A DNA stretch of 64,000 nt from assembly GCA_017460665.1 (NCBI GenBank), contig JAFUAO010000061.1, forward strand, positions 1-64,000. The letters run 5' to 3'. Both the position numbers and the translations under genes were made by a program. Positions 1-10,771 of the stretch are shown here, one piece after another. Source of the stretch: Ruminococcus sp. GTDB taxonomy: Bacteria > Bacillota > Clostridia > Oscillospirales > Ruminococcaceae. The notes under the pieces were generated by a model. That model did no database searches. It had not been told where the DNA came from and saw only the letters and a list, made by a program, of their open reading frames with translations. Positions within the stretch are counted from its first letter, which is position 1, and every line of letters begins with the position of its first letter.

Positions 1-135
1 GAGTTTGCTTTCTTTAATTCTGTAGAATATTATAAAAGTCGTGGACTCTTAGCTCTTGCAAATCATCATCTTAAAATTGCTAGATCTCTTCATGATGCTC
101 TTGATGATACTTTATCAGATCACGATGATACTTGA
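1..135 (+). CDS. C-terminal tail of an unidentified protein (cut by window edge)
   Basis: Frame 1 is open from the first base to a TGA at 133-135, giving 44 residues that end in an acidic DDTLSDHDDT tail. The codons are AT-rich compared with the housekeeping genes downstream, which hints at an acquired gene. I do not recognise the family. The -35 box of the next promoter overlaps its last codons, so the recombinase is probably transcribed independently. Confidence 0.45.
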   Translation, partial: EFAFFNSVEYYKSRGLLALANHHLKIARSLHDALDDTLSDHDDT

Positions 136-160
136 TTTCTTGGGGGAAATGTTGTATAAT
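132..160 (+). promoter_or_regulatory. Sigma-A promoter for the tyrosine recombinase
   Basis: TTGATT at 132-137, a 17-bp spacer and a perfect TATAAT at 155-160. Transcription would begin near 167, so the inverted repeat at 191-224 lies in the leader. The -35 overlaps the stop codon of the upstream gene. Confidence 0.7.
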
Positions 161-190
161 GTATTCAACGCCCCTGTTGAAACTACATAC

Positions 191-224
191 AAAGTTGCAC
201 CAAATCAAAGTTTGGTGCAACTTT
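191..224. repeat. Perfect 14-bp inverted repeat with 6-nt spacer in recombinase leader
   Basis: AAAGTTGCACCAAA (191-204) and its exact reverse complement (211-224) flank TCAAAG. No U-tract follows, so it is a poor terminator. Arms around a 6-bp centre match the layout of tyrosine-recombinase core sites of the dif type, and it lies 28 bp from the recombinase start codon. It could instead be an operator or an mRNA leader hairpin. Confidence 0.75.
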
Positions 225-251
225 AGATCGAATAAATGGAAGGAGCCTGCT

Positions 252-1238
252 GTGAAGGTCAATAATGCGGAAAACCCCGAATTTCTCAATGAATACCTGG
301 TCCATCTAAAGGTCGTGAAAATGCTCTCTGAGCGTACTATAAGCGAATATTACCTTGATGTCAGGCTGTTTCTGAAATACTTTTATGAATGTTTGAGAGA
401 TACCGGAAAAAACATCGAGGATATTTCAATTGCGTCGATGACTATAAGTGATCTGCGCAGAGTTAATATTTCAGACATTTATAATTTCATATTCTACACT
501 GCTGATGAGCGCCAGAACGCTGACAAGGCTCGCTACAGAAAGCTGTCGGCTCTCAGGAGCTTTTTCAAATATCTGACTAAGGTAGTTCACATTCTGGAAA
601 ATGATCCGACTAAGGATATAGATGTTCCTGTGCCGAAGCACGCTTTGCCGAAATTTCTTTCGCTTAGCGAAAGTTTGCGTCTTTTGGAGACCGCCGGAAG
701 CAAGGATTCGCTCCGTGACTATTGTATCATCACGATCTTTCTCAACTGCGGAGTTCGACTCAGTGAGCTTGTGGGCATGAACATTGCTGACATAGACTTT
801 GAAGAAAACCGCATGAAGGTCCTTGGTAAGGGCAACAAAGAACGCATGATCTATCTTAACGAGGCTTGCATCAATGCTTTAGTTAAATATCTGAAAATAA
901 GAAAAGAAAACCCCAAGGCCGCCGAAGAGCCTGCTCTGTTCATCAGCAATCAGAACAAGCGGATCTCCAAGCGAAGGGTCCAGCAGATCGTTGAGGATAC
1001 TCTGAAACAGGCCGGTCTTGACGGCAAGGGCTTCACTACTCATAAGCTGCGGCACACGGCGGCGACTCTTATGTATCAGTACGGCGACGCCGATGTTCTC
1101 ACGCTAAAGGAGCTCCTCGGCCATGTCAGTGTTAGTACAACTGAGATCTACACTCATCTCAATGACCAGAACGTCCGCAGCGCTGTTGAGAGCAACCCAC
1201 TTGCTAAGGTAAAGAACGGACGGAAAAAGGACGAATGA
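252..1238 (+). CDS. Tyrosine recombinase, XerC/XerD-like
   Basis: This is a DNA strand-exchange enzyme of the phage integrase family. I place the start at GTG 252, preceded by GGAAGGAG at 238-245, giving 328 residues; the frame stays open upstream to 132 but that part is AT-rich and lies over the promoter. The N-terminal SAM-like core-binding domain spans about residues 10-110. The catalytic set is visible: Arg in GVRLSEL, Lys in GKGNKER, HKLRH, the His of LLGH and the nucleophilic Tyr in EIYTHL. Length and layout fit Xer proteins, but a neighbouring inverted repeat leaves open an element-specific integrase. Xer-type is confident, the particular subfamily is not. Confidence 0.88.
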   Translation: MKVNNAENPEFLNEYLVHLKVVKMLSERTISEYYLDVRLFLKYFYECLRDTGKNIEDISIASMTISDLRRVNISDIYNFIFYTADERQNADKARYRKLSALRSFFKYLTKVVHILENDPTKDIDVPVPKHALPKFLSLSESLRLLETAGSKDSLRDYCIITIFLNCGVRLSELVGMNIADIDFEENRMKVLGKGNKERMIYLNEACINALVKYLKIRKENPKAAEEPALFISNQNKRISKRRVQQIVEDTLKQAGLDGKGFTTHKLRHTAATLMYQYGDADVLTLKELLGHVSVSTTEIYTHLNDQNVRSAVESNPLAKVKNGRKKDE

Positions 1239-1242
1239 TCAG

Positions 1243-1287
1243 AACAGCCCGAAAGCTGCTATATAGCGGCCTTCGGGCTGTTTTTAC
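1243..1287. terminator. Bidirectional terminator between recombinase and arsC-like gene
   Basis: AACAGCCCGAA pairs with TTCGGGCTGTT around an inner stem-loop, followed by TTTTT on the plus strand. It overlaps the last codon of the converging minus-strand gene, so it can serve both transcripts. Confidence 0.8.
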
Positions 1288-1631
1288 AGGAGCTCCTGCC
1301 ATTCCTTTTCCTTAAAACCGGTCAGGATCTTCTCGCCGCTGATCAGCAGCGGACGCTTGACCAGCATACCGTCCGTGGCCAGCAGCCGGAGTTGCTCCTC
1401 CTCGGACATACCGGGCAGCTTGTCCTTGAGCTCAAGGGACTTATAAAGCAGGCCGCTGGTATTGAAGAACCTTTTCAGAGGCAGGCCGCTGGCGGCGTAC
1501 CATTTTTTCAGCTCCTCATAGCTGGGGTTATTTTCTTTTATGTCTCTCAGCTCGTAGCTCAGGCCGTTGTCGTCCAGCCACTTCTGAGCCTTTTTGCAGG
1601 TGGAGCACTTTGGATAGCAGATAAAGATCAT
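1284..1631 (-). CDS. ArsC/Spx-family thioredoxin-fold protein
   Basis: A 115-residue single-domain protein of the ArsC/Spx fold. The redox CxxC is intact near the N-terminus (YPKCSTCKKA, about residues 6-15), followed by the family segments RDIKENNPS and the C-terminal VKRPLLI. Members of this family are arsenate-reductase-like oxidoreductases or Spx-type RNA polymerase regulators; sequence alone does not separate them, though the PKCSTC form is common in YffB/YusI-type proteins. It is the last gene of the ligA-gatCAB operon, 2 bp after gatB, with no arsenic genes nearby, so an arsenate role is not supported by context. Confidence 0.8.
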   Translation of the reverse strand: MIFICYPKCSTCKKAQKWLDDNGLSYELRDIKENNPSYEELKKWYAASGLPLKRFFNTSGLLYKSLELKDKLPGMSEEEQLRLLATDGMLVKRPLLISGEKILTGFKEKEWQELL

Positions 1632-1633
1632 AG

Positions 1634-3079
1634 TCAGACCTCCTTGTCATTGATGAGTTTTTCGGCGAATTTTCGGACCATAGCAGGATCTGCACGGCCC
1701 TTTGAGGCCTTCATGCAGAGCCCGATGATGTGGTTGAGAGCGCTCGTCTTTCCATTGCGGAACTCTCTGACAGCTTCCGGCTGCTGAGCGATCACCTGGG
1801 TGACTAGCTTTTTGATGCTCTCCGGGTCGGAGTCCTGTTCAAGCCCGAGGCGCTTCGTTATTTCTTTTACATTACCGCCCACGGTCAGCAGCTCCTTCAG
1901 CACCTTCTTGGCAGAAGAAGAGGAGATCCTCCCCTGCTCTGTGTCCCCTGCCAGCTCAGCCAGCTCCTCCGGTGTCAGCCTCATGTCCCGGATCTCGCAG
2001 CTGTTATCCTTTAGGAACTTCGTGATCTCGCCGACTATAAGGCTGCACAGAGTTCTGGCGGAGGCCTTCTTGGAGCTGAGACTTGCCTCAAAAAGCCGGG
2101 CCTTTTCGGTGTCAAAGGCGATGATCTTGGCCTCCTGCTCCTTGAGTCCCAGCTCCTCCGTGTACCGGAACAGCTTTTCTCCGGGCAGCTCAGGCATGGA
2201 GCTCCTGATCCGGCTGATAAGTTCCTCAGGGACCGTGATCAGGCCAAGGTCCGGCTCAGGGAAAAACCTGTAGTCCATGGCGTTTTCCTTGGTTCGCATA
2301 ACTGTGCTGAGCCCCTTAGCGTCGTCCCAGCGGCGAGTCTCCTGCCTGATAGTCTCCCTTGCTGTCAAAAGCCGGAGCTGGCGTGAGATCTCGTATTCGA
2401 TCCCACGGACTGCTCCGCTGAAGCTGTTGACGTTCTTCATCTCGCATCTTGTGCCAAGGGAAGGGCTCCCCTTCTCTCTCAGCGAAACGTTCACATCGCA
2501 CCTGACCGAGCCCTCCTGCATCTTGCAGTCGGAAATATCCAGAGCCTTCAGCGTGCTGCGGACTGTCTCCAGAAAGGCGTGGGCCTCCTGAGAGGAGCCT
2601 ATATCCGGCTCAGTGACGATCTCTATGAGCGGCACTCCGCAGCGGACATAGTCGGCGAGGGTAGTTCCGCTTTGAGGGTCGTGGATCAGCTTTCCGGCGT
2701 CCTCCTCGATGTGGATCCGTTCGATCCTGACACGCTTGCGCTGTCCCTCGACCAGCACGTCCAGATACCCGTTTTTACACAGCGGCCTCTCGGATTGCGA
2801 GATCTGATAGGACTTCGGCAGATCGGGATAGAAGTAGTTCTTCCTGTCCTGATAGGAGCCCTGCTGAATGGTGCAGTTCATTGCGATACCGGCCTTTACA
2901 GCAAGCTCCACGGCCTTTTTGTTGAGCCGAGGAAGAGTTCCCGGGAGGCCCATGCAGACGGGACAAACGAGAGTGTTCGGCTCTGCGCCGAAACGGTTCT
3001 CGCAGCTGCAGTACATTTTCGAGGCAGTCTTTAGCTCCGCATGGACCTCAAGCCCGATGACTGGCTCATATTCGACCAT
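1634..3079 (-). CDS. gatB: Aspartyl/glutamyl-tRNA amidotransferase subunit B
   Basis: GatB activates and amidates tRNA-bound Glu (and Asp) within the GatCAB complex, giving Gln-tRNA(Gln) in bacteria without GlnRS. The 481 residues have normal length. The N-terminal catalytic cradle starts VIGLEVHAEL, with Zn-type cysteines around residues 23-42 (CSCENRF, CPVC). The C-terminal tRNA-binding YqeY-like domain ends in the GRADP...KFAEKLI motif. It directly abuts gatA (stop and start adjacent), consistent with coupled translation of complex partners. Confidence 0.97.
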   Translation of the reverse strand: MVEYEPVIGLEVHAELKTASKMYCSCENRFGAEPNTLVCPVCMGLPGTLPRLNKKAVELAVKAGIAMNCTIQQGSYQDRKNYFYPDLPKSYQISQSERPLCKNGYLDVLVEGQRKRVRIERIHIEEDAGKLIHDPQSGTTLADYVRCGVPLIEIVTEPDIGSSQEAHAFLETVRSTLKALDISDCKMQEGSVRCDVNVSLREKGSPSLGTRCEMKNVNSFSGAVRGIEYEISRQLRLLTARETIRQETRRWDDAKGLSTVMRTKENAMDYRFFPEPDLGLITVPEELISRIRSSMPELPGEKLFRYTEELGLKEQEAKIIAFDTEKARLFEASLSSKKASARTLCSLIVGEITKFLKDNSCEIRDMRLTPEELAELAGDTEQGRISSSSAKKVLKELLTVGGNVKEITKRLGLEQDSDPESIKKLVTQVIAQQPEAVREFRNGKTSALNHIIGLCMKASKGRADPAMVRKFAEKLINDKEV

Positions 3080-4537
3080 TCAGACACCTCCTGACCTAAT
3101 GACATTTTCAAAGCCGCCTGTCAGCTCCTCAAAGGCGAATGCGGCAGAAATAAGCTGTTTTTCGGCAAATTTCCGTCCTATGAGCTGCGCTCCGAGAGGG
3201 AGGGAGCTCTCCCCCGATCCGCAGGGGAAACTGATCGCCGGCAGACCTGTGATATTTGCCGAAACAGTGCAGATATCCGACGTATACAGCTCAGTCGGGT
3301 CAGTTCGCTGCTGGCCCAGAAGAGGAGCTGTTCCAACGGCAGAGGGCGAGGCTATCACGTCGCAGGAGGAAAAAGCCTCCTCAAAGCCGGCACACAGCCT
3401 TTTTCTCATGGCAGCAGCCCGTCGGTAGTACCTGTCTGCATAGCCTGAGCTGAGAACGTAGGTGCCCAAAAGGATCCTGCGCTTGACCTCCCGGCCGAAG
3501 CCCTCGCTCCTTGAATTGCGGCAAAGCTCTGCAAGGCTCCCGTGGTCCTGAGAGCTGTGTCCGAAGCGGATCCCGTCATAGCGGCCAAGGTTTGAGGAGG
3601 CCTCTGCGGAGGCGATGATGTAGTAGGCGCTGACGCTGTAGCGGAGCTCCGGGATCGACAGCGGAACGAGCACAGCGCCGTGCTTTTCCATGAAGCGAAG
3701 GGCCTTCATCACTGCTGTTTTTGCGCTGTCGGAGATCTTATCGCCGAAGAGCTCCTCCGGGACACCGATCCTGAGCCCTAAAAGTCCGCCCTTTTCAGGC
3801 GAAAGGTCGGCCTCGCTCTTCATAACACAGGTGGGGTCCATGGGATCGGGTCCTGAGATCACTGACTGAAGAAGTGCCGCATCTGCCGTCGTTCTGCCAA
3901 GAGTTCCCACTTGTTCGAGGGACGAGGCAAAGGCGATCAGTCCGCTGCGAGAGGTACTGCCGTAGGTCGGCTTGATGCCGACAATGCCGCACAATGCGGC
4001 GGGCTGACGAACAGAGCCTCCGGTATCTGTCCCAAGGGCGAGGACTGCTTCTCCTGCGGCTACAGCCGCCGCCGAGCCCCCTGAGGATCCGCCGGCTGAC
4101 CGGGAAGGGTCCCGGGGGTTCCTGACAGCTCCAAAGATCGAGTTTTCAGAGGTTGAGCCCATGCCGAACTCATCCATATTGGTCTTGCCAATGATCACGG
4201 CTCCGGCTTTTTTCAGGCGTTCAACGACTCCTGCGTCATAGGGCGGAACGTAGTTTTCCAGCATTTTCGAGGCACAGGTGGTCCGCAGCCCCTTGGTGGA
4301 GATGTTGTCCTTCACAGCCACCGGGATCCCTGCCAGCGGCGGCAGATCCTCCCCGGAGCTGATCCTTCGGTCGGTCTCCTGTGCGGCCCTCAGAGCCTCC
4401 TCATTTAGGGTGATATAGGCGTTGAGCTGAGAGCTATGCACTCTTTCAAGGTGGGCTGAAAGGATCTCCTCAGCGCTTATTTTTCGGCCAAGGAGCAACT
4501 CTCGGAGCTGGCTGACCGTCATTTTGCAGAGCTCCAT
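3080..4537 (-). CDS. gatA: Aspartyl/glutamyl-tRNA amidotransferase subunit A
   Basis: GatA is the amidase-signature subunit that releases ammonia from Gln or Asn for GatB. At 485 residues it is full length. The catalytic Lys lies in GIPVAVKDNI, and the Ser-cisSer segment in the glycine-rich AGGSSGGSAAAVA followed by GTDTGGSVRQPA gives the Ser-Ser-Lys triad of this family. One base separates its start from the gatC stop, so gatC, gatA and gatB are one translational unit. Confidence 0.97.
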   Translation of the reverse strand: MELCKMTVSQLRELLLGRKISAEEILSAHLERVHSSQLNAYITLNEEALRAAQETDRRISSGEDLPPLAGIPVAVKDNISTKGLRTTCASKMLENYVPPYDAGVVERLKKAGAVIIGKTNMDEFGMGSTSENSIFGAVRNPRDPSRSAGGSSGGSAAAVAAGEAVLALGTDTGGSVRQPAALCGIVGIKPTYGSTSRSGLIAFASSLEQVGTLGRTTADAALLQSVISGPDPMDPTCVMKSEADLSPEKGGLLGLRIGVPEELFGDKISDSAKTAVMKALRFMEKHGAVLVPLSIPELRYSVSAYYIIASAEASSNLGRYDGIRFGHSSQDHGSLAELCRNSRSEGFGREVKRRILLGTYVLSSGYADRYYRRAAAMRKRLCAGFEEAFSSCDVIASPSAVGTAPLLGQQRTDPTELYTSDICTVSANITGLPAISFPCGSGESSLPLGAQLIGRKFAEKQLISAAFAFEELTGGFENVIRSGGV

Positions 4538-4538
4538 A

Positions 4539-6907
<2,369 letters not shown>

Positions 6908-6909
6908 TT

Positions 6910-7593
6910 ATGCTGATCGAACTGCTGAAAAACCTGGTTTTCTTCGCCCTTCATGTGGAGAGCGGAGGGGCCTTCCCGAAGCCGCTCTCTAAGGCGGAGG
7001 AGCTGGAGCGCTTCAAAAAAATGGAGTCCGGCGACCGGAAGGCCAAAAACGAGCTCATCGAGCACAACCTGCGCTTGGTCGCACATATCGTCAAAAAGTA
7101 CGGTCAGTCCTCGGCGGAGCAGGACGAGTTGATCTCGATCGGGACCATTGGCCTGATTAAGGCCGTTTCTACCTTTGACTACAAGAAGGGAGCGAAATTC
7201 GCCACCTATGCCAGCAGGTGCATCGAAAACGAGATACTCATGACCTTCCGGGCGGCAAAGAAATCGGCCGGAGATGTTTATCTCAACGAGCCGGTGGAGA
7301 CCGACAAGGACGGCAACGCCCTCTCGCTGATAGACCTGATCGACGATGGGGTCGATATACACGAGCAGGTGGATCTGCTCATGCGCTCACGCCAGCTTTA
7401 TGGCTTCTTGGAGAAGACCCTTGACGAAAGGGAGCTCGAGATCGTGGTCTATCGCTACGGGCTCTACGACAATGAGCCTCATACTCAGAAGGAGACTGCC
7501 CAGCGCCTCGGGATCTCACGGTCCTATGTCTCACGGATCGAAAAACGGGCGATCGCCAAGCTGCGGAAGATGTATGACTCCAGCCCGGTATAA
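6910..7593 (+). CDS. sigK: RNA polymerase sigma factor SigK-like (sporulation mother cell type)
   Basis: A 227-residue sigma-70 family factor. Region 2 carries the core-binding and -10 segments (NLRLVAHIVKKY, LISIGTIGLIKAVSTFD, FATYASRCIENEILM). Region 4 ends in the helix-turn-helix QRLGISRSYVSRIEKRA. The hydrophobic N-terminus followed by FPKPLSKAEE matches the pro-sequence layout of SigK. The reading frame is uninterrupted, so no skin-type excision is needed. GGAGGTG lies 7 nt before ATG 6910. In Ruminococcus-like genomes such genes persist in strains not known to sporulate, so activity in spores is inference. Confidence 0.85.
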   Translation: MLIELLKNLVFFALHVESGGAFPKPLSKAEELERFKKMESGDRKAKNELIEHNLRLVAHIVKKYGQSSAEQDELISIGTIGLIKAVSTFDYKKGAKFATYASRCIENEILMTFRAAKKSAGDVYLNEPVETDKDGNALSLIDLIDDGVDIHEQVDLLMRSRQLYGFLEKTLDERELEIVVYRYGLYDNEPHTQKETAQRLGISRSYVSRIEKRAIAKLRKMYDSSPV

Positions 7594-7595
7594 AA

Positions 7596-7630
7596 ACAGC
7601 CGCACAGCGTAAACTGTGCGGCGCAAGTTT
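7596..7630. terminator. Bidirectional terminator between sigK and lipoprotein gene
   Basis: GCCGCACAG (7599-7607) pairs with CTGTGCGGC (7614-7622). The minus strand continues with TGTTTTTA, the plus strand with a weaker GCAAGTTTTA. Confidence 0.85.
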
Positions 7631-8877
7631 TATTGATCGTTAGTTTCAAGGACCAGCTTGAACGGCGAATATCGTCTGAACGCTGACTTGTTCCTCTCAA
7701 CGGTCATACCGTCGGCGATGCCCTCCATATAGGCTACGAAATCATCGTAGTAGCGGAGCTGCTGAAGGTTGGTGATGTAGGTCTCGTTCCACAGGTCGTC
7801 CTCGGTGAGACGCTCTCTCAGGTCTGTCCTGATCACGACGTAGATCGTATCGTCGCTGTAATCGTAGACCGTTGCGGTATCCATGGCCAGCTCATCAAAG
7901 ACGAAGTCCTTGAACTTGGTCAGGTCCTCGTTGGTATCGGCAGCCTCGGTCTCGGTGGTCTCGGTGCTGCCCTCAGCAGAGGCTGTCGTAGTAGTGTTCC
8001 TCTGGAGGAGCATCTCGTTCTCGTGGGGATTAGTGGTAGTAGTCTCAGTGGTCTCGGTCTCTGCATCGTCAGCAGCGGCTGTGGTCGTGGTCTCGATGAG
8101 CAGAGCGTCCTCCGCAGAGGTCGTGGTCTGAGCGGCAAGATAGTCGCTGTACTGCTGCTTGATCGTGTCCATCTCGAACATCTTGTCCTGACCCTTGGAC
8201 TTCTTATTGACCTGAGCGGCATAATCCTCGGCCAGCTTGCGGACCTTTCTCGCCTCGTCCTCAGTCAGAGCGTTGCCCTCTGAGTCTGTAAGGCTCATGG
8301 AAACGTACTCTACACGGGCGAAGTTCTCGTCGAAGTAGTCCTTGAGCTCCTCCTCAGAGCAGCCCTTCTCGCCGTCGAAGCCGTAGTAGTGCTGGAAGAT
8401 CTGCTCCTCCCTGAAGGTGTTCTCAGCGATCTCTTTCATGGAGTCGAGGCTGATACCGTTGAGAGAGTTCCTCTCATCGCCGCTGTAATAGTACTGAGCC
8501 ATCTCAGCGGCGTCCTCCTTATCAGCAGCACTGAGCTGGCCGCCGATGTTGTCGTATTCCTTCTTGACTGCCGCAAAGGACTTGCAGTAGTCAGCGGCCT
8601 TGTCCTGGATCCAGTCACTGGACTCGATCTCGTCGATATAGGCGTTCTTTACGTCCTTTAATGTTGGAGAGGTCCCGCCGTTCTGCTCAGAGATGACTGA
8701 GATAGCGTCATCGTAAGCCTGCATGGTGTAGTAGATGAAAATACCGGACTTTATCTCATATCCGTCGGCTGTAAGAGCATTCTGAGAGCCGGCTCCGATC
8801 GAGGGAGTACATCCGTATGAGCCTGCTGCAAGAGCAAGTGCGCTCAGACCTGCTGCGATCTTCTTTAATGACATCAT
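7630..8877 (-). CDS. PrsA/SurA-like lipoprotein with Thr/Glu-rich insert
   Basis: A 415-residue secreted lipoprotein: the signal peptide ends in a lipobox-like GSYGC with Cys about residue 23. The N-terminal half (GYEIKSGIFIYYTMQAYDDA...) and the later EEELKDYFDENFARVEYVSMSLTDSEG stretch resemble PrsA/SurA-type foldases. Where a parvulin domain would be expected there is a low-complexity TTT/ETTE insert at about residues 245-315, so peptidyl-prolyl isomerase activity is doubtful. GGAGG sits 10 nt before ATG 8877. Its role may be extracellular protein folding; the family call is tentative. Confidence 0.6.
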   Translation of the reverse strand: MMSLKKIAAGLSALALAAGSYGCTPSIGAGSQNALTADGYEIKSGIFIYYTMQAYDDAISVISEQNGGTSPTLKDVKNAYIDEIESSDWIQDKAADYCKSFAAVKKEYDNIGGQLSAADKEDAAEMAQYYYSGDERNSLNGISLDSMKEIAENTFREEQIFQHYYGFDGEKGCSEEELKDYFDENFARVEYVSMSLTDSEGNALTEDEARKVRKLAEDYAAQVNKKSKGQDKMFEMDTIKQQYSDYLAAQTTTSAEDALLIETTTTAAADDAETETTETTTTNPHENEMLLQRNTTTTASAEGSTETTETEAADTNEDLTKFKDFVFDELAMDTATVYDYSDDTIYVVIRTDLRERLTEDDLWNETYITNLQQLRYYDDFVAYMEGIADGMTVERNKSAFRRYSPFKLVLETNDQ

Positions 8878-8919
8878 TTTAACTTATCCTCCGATAAATA
8901 AATTTCCATTAGCTTTTTA

Positions 8920-8948
8920 ATTATACTACATATTTTCGGATTTGTCCA
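8920..8948 (-). promoter_or_regulatory. Promoter for PrsA-like lipoprotein
   Basis: Minus strand TGGACA (8948-8943), 17-bp spacer, TATAAT (8925-8920). It is divergent from the thyX promoter about 80 bp away. Confidence 0.65.
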
Positions 8949-9026
8949 TAGCAAAGTGAAAATTTTCTTGATTTTTTCACATTTGGTCCTGCTGAGCCGC
9001 CTACAGACAGAAATTTGGAATTTTCC

Positions 9027-9055
9027 TTGACTTGAAAGCAAAAAAATGTTAAAAT
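9027..9055 (+). promoter_or_regulatory. Promoter for thyX operon
   Basis: TTGACT (9027-9032), 17-bp spacer, TAAAAT (9050-9055); GGAAGG follows at 9077-9082. It would drive the six-gene run to the terminator at 14554. Confidence 0.65.
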
Positions 9056-9091
9056 GATAATATATGTTTTTATGCAGGAAGGATGAGAGAA

Positions 9092-9862
9092 ATGAAAGTC
9101 ACTCTGCTGGCGCATACCCCCGACCCGGAAAACCTTGCAGCCACCGCAGCCAAGCTGTGCTATTCAAGCAGCGGCATAGGTGAGCTCAGGGAGGGCCTAG
9201 ACCCCGAAAAGACCGAAAAATTCATCGATATGATCGTTTCTATCGGACACGAGAGCGTCTTAGAGCACGTTAGCTTCACCTTCGGGATCGAGGGCATTTC
9301 ACGGGCCTGCTCACATCAGCTAGTCCGCCACAGGATCGCCTCATACTCTCAGAAGAGCCAGCGCTACGTTGACGAGAGCGGCTTTGAGTTCATCACTCCC
9401 CCGGCTATCCAGGATCTCCCGGAGGCCAAGGAGGAGTTCGACAGGGTAATCGCTTCTCTGACCCAGAGCTATGAGAAGATCGCCGATCTGCTCTGTGAGA
9501 ACCACAAAGAGCGCTTCCTTGCTGAGGGACTTACTGAGAAGGCTGCTGCTTCTAAGGCCAGAAAGCTGGCAAATGAGGACGCAAGGTTCCTCCTCCCGAA
9601 TGCCTGCGAGACCAAGATCGTTGTCACTATGAACGTCCGCTCGCTGTTCAATTTCTTCCGTCACCGCTGCTGCAACCGTGCTCAGTGGGAGATACGGGCC
9701 GTGGCCAACGAGATGCTCAGGCTCTGCTTGAAGGAGGCGCCCACGATCTTCCGATATGCCGGTCCTTCCTGTGTTGCCGAGGGCAAATGTCCCGAGGGCA
9801 AGATGAGCTGCGGCAAAATGAAGGAAGTTAGGGCATATTTCGACAGCTTTAAGCAAAACTGA
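9092..9862 (+). CDS. thyX: FAD-dependent thymidylate synthase ThyX
   Basis: ThyX makes dTMP from dUMP with methylene-THF, NADPH and FAD, replacing ThyA. The signature RHRIASYSQKSQRY lies at about residues 79-92, and EHVSFTF and the second RHRCCNRAQWEIR block are present. I choose ATG 9092 because GGAAGG is 9 nt upstream; an ATG at 9083 overlaps that site. The 256 residues are normal length. It shares its operon with 5-formyl-THF cyclo-ligase, a folate enzyme. Confidence 0.95.
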   Translation: MKVTLLAHTPDPENLAATAAKLCYSSSGIGELREGLDPEKTEKFIDMIVSIGHESVLEHVSFTFGIEGISRACSHQLVRHRIASYSQKSQRYVDESGFEFITPPAIQDLPEAKEEFDRVIASLTQSYEKIADLLCENHKERFLAEGLTEKAAASKARKLANEDARFLLPNACETKIVVTMNVRSLFNFFRHRCCNRAQWEIRAVANEMLRLCLKEAPTIFRYAGPSCVAEGKCPEGKMSCGKMKEVRAYFDSFKQN

Positions 9863-9877
9863 CACAGGAGGTCCTTT

Positions 9878-10759
9878 ATGCTCGAATTCAGAGCTTTGGA
9901 TATAAATGACAGAGACAGGGCGAACAAGGCCCTGCGCAGCTCCGACTTTATGGGCTGCGAGTACACATTCGCCAATAACCTTGCGTGGTGCAGGCTGGCT
10001 GACACGAAGGTCTGCTTCTACAAGGACTTTTACATACTTTGCGCCTTCGGCGGCGAGGGACCTTCCTTCGTGCTCCCGGCAGGTCAGGGCGACCTGAGAG
10101 AGGCTTTGGCCGAGATGAAGCGCTTTTCTGAGAGCCTTGGGGCTCCGCTGGTGCTGACAGGTGTCACAAAGCCTTCGCTGGATATGCTGGAGGAGATGTA
10201 TCCCGGACAGTTCATAACTGAGCCGGACAGGGACGGCTCCGATTACATCTACCTTTCCTCGGACCTTATCAGTCTGGCAGGAAGGAAGTTCCACGGCAAG
10301 AGGAACCACCTTGCCCGGTTCAAGGAGCTGGACTACAGCTACTCCCCTATCATAGAGAGGGATATGGACGACGCTATCCTGTTCTGCACCTCAGCCTATA
10401 ACGAGATCGCAGAGGCAGATCATTCCTCGGTGGCCGAGCAGTACGCTATAAACACCTATTTCAGCTACTTTGACAGGCTTGAGCTGAAGGGCGGTATCAT
10501 CAGGATCGGTGGCGAGGTCGCTGCCGTTACGATCGGCGAGGGGCTGAACTCCGATACGTTCTGTGTCCACATCGAAAAGGCAGACAAGGCCTATAACGGC
10601 GCTTATGCCGGCATAAACAATCTCTTTGCTGAGAGCTGCATGGCCGGCTACAAATACGTCAACCGTGAAGAGGATCTGGGGCTCGAGGGCCTGCGAAAGG
10701 CAAAGCTCTCCTACAACCCGGTCTTTCTTCTTGAAAAAAATATCGTAACATTCAAATGA
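9878..10759 (+). CDS. DUF2156-like protein (phosphatidylglycerol lysyltransferase C-terminal type)
   Basis: A 293-residue soluble protein with the tandem GNAT-like fold seen in the C-terminal domain of LPG synthases (DUF2156). Supporting stretches are HGKRNHLARFKEL in the middle and the end motif YKYVNREEDLGLEGLRKAKLSYNP. No membrane segments are present, so it is not a full MprF flippase/synthase. The natural substrate is unknown; members are presumed aminoacyl or acyl transferases. It sits 15 bp after thyX. Confidence 0.75.
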   Translation: MLEFRALDINDRDRANKALRSSDFMGCEYTFANNLAWCRLADTKVCFYKDFYILCAFGGEGPSFVLPAGQGDLREALAEMKRFSESLGAPLVLTGVTKPSLDMLEEMYPGQFITEPDRDGSDYIYLSSDLISLAGRKFHGKRNHLARFKELDYSYSPIIERDMDDAILFCTSAYNEIAEADHSSVAEQYAINTYFSYFDRLELKGGIIRIGGEVAAVTIGEGLNSDTFCVHIEKADKAYNGAYAGINNLFAESCMAGYKYVNREEDLGLEGLRKAKLSYNPVFLLEKNIVTFK

Positions 10760-10771
10760 AAGGATAAGCAT

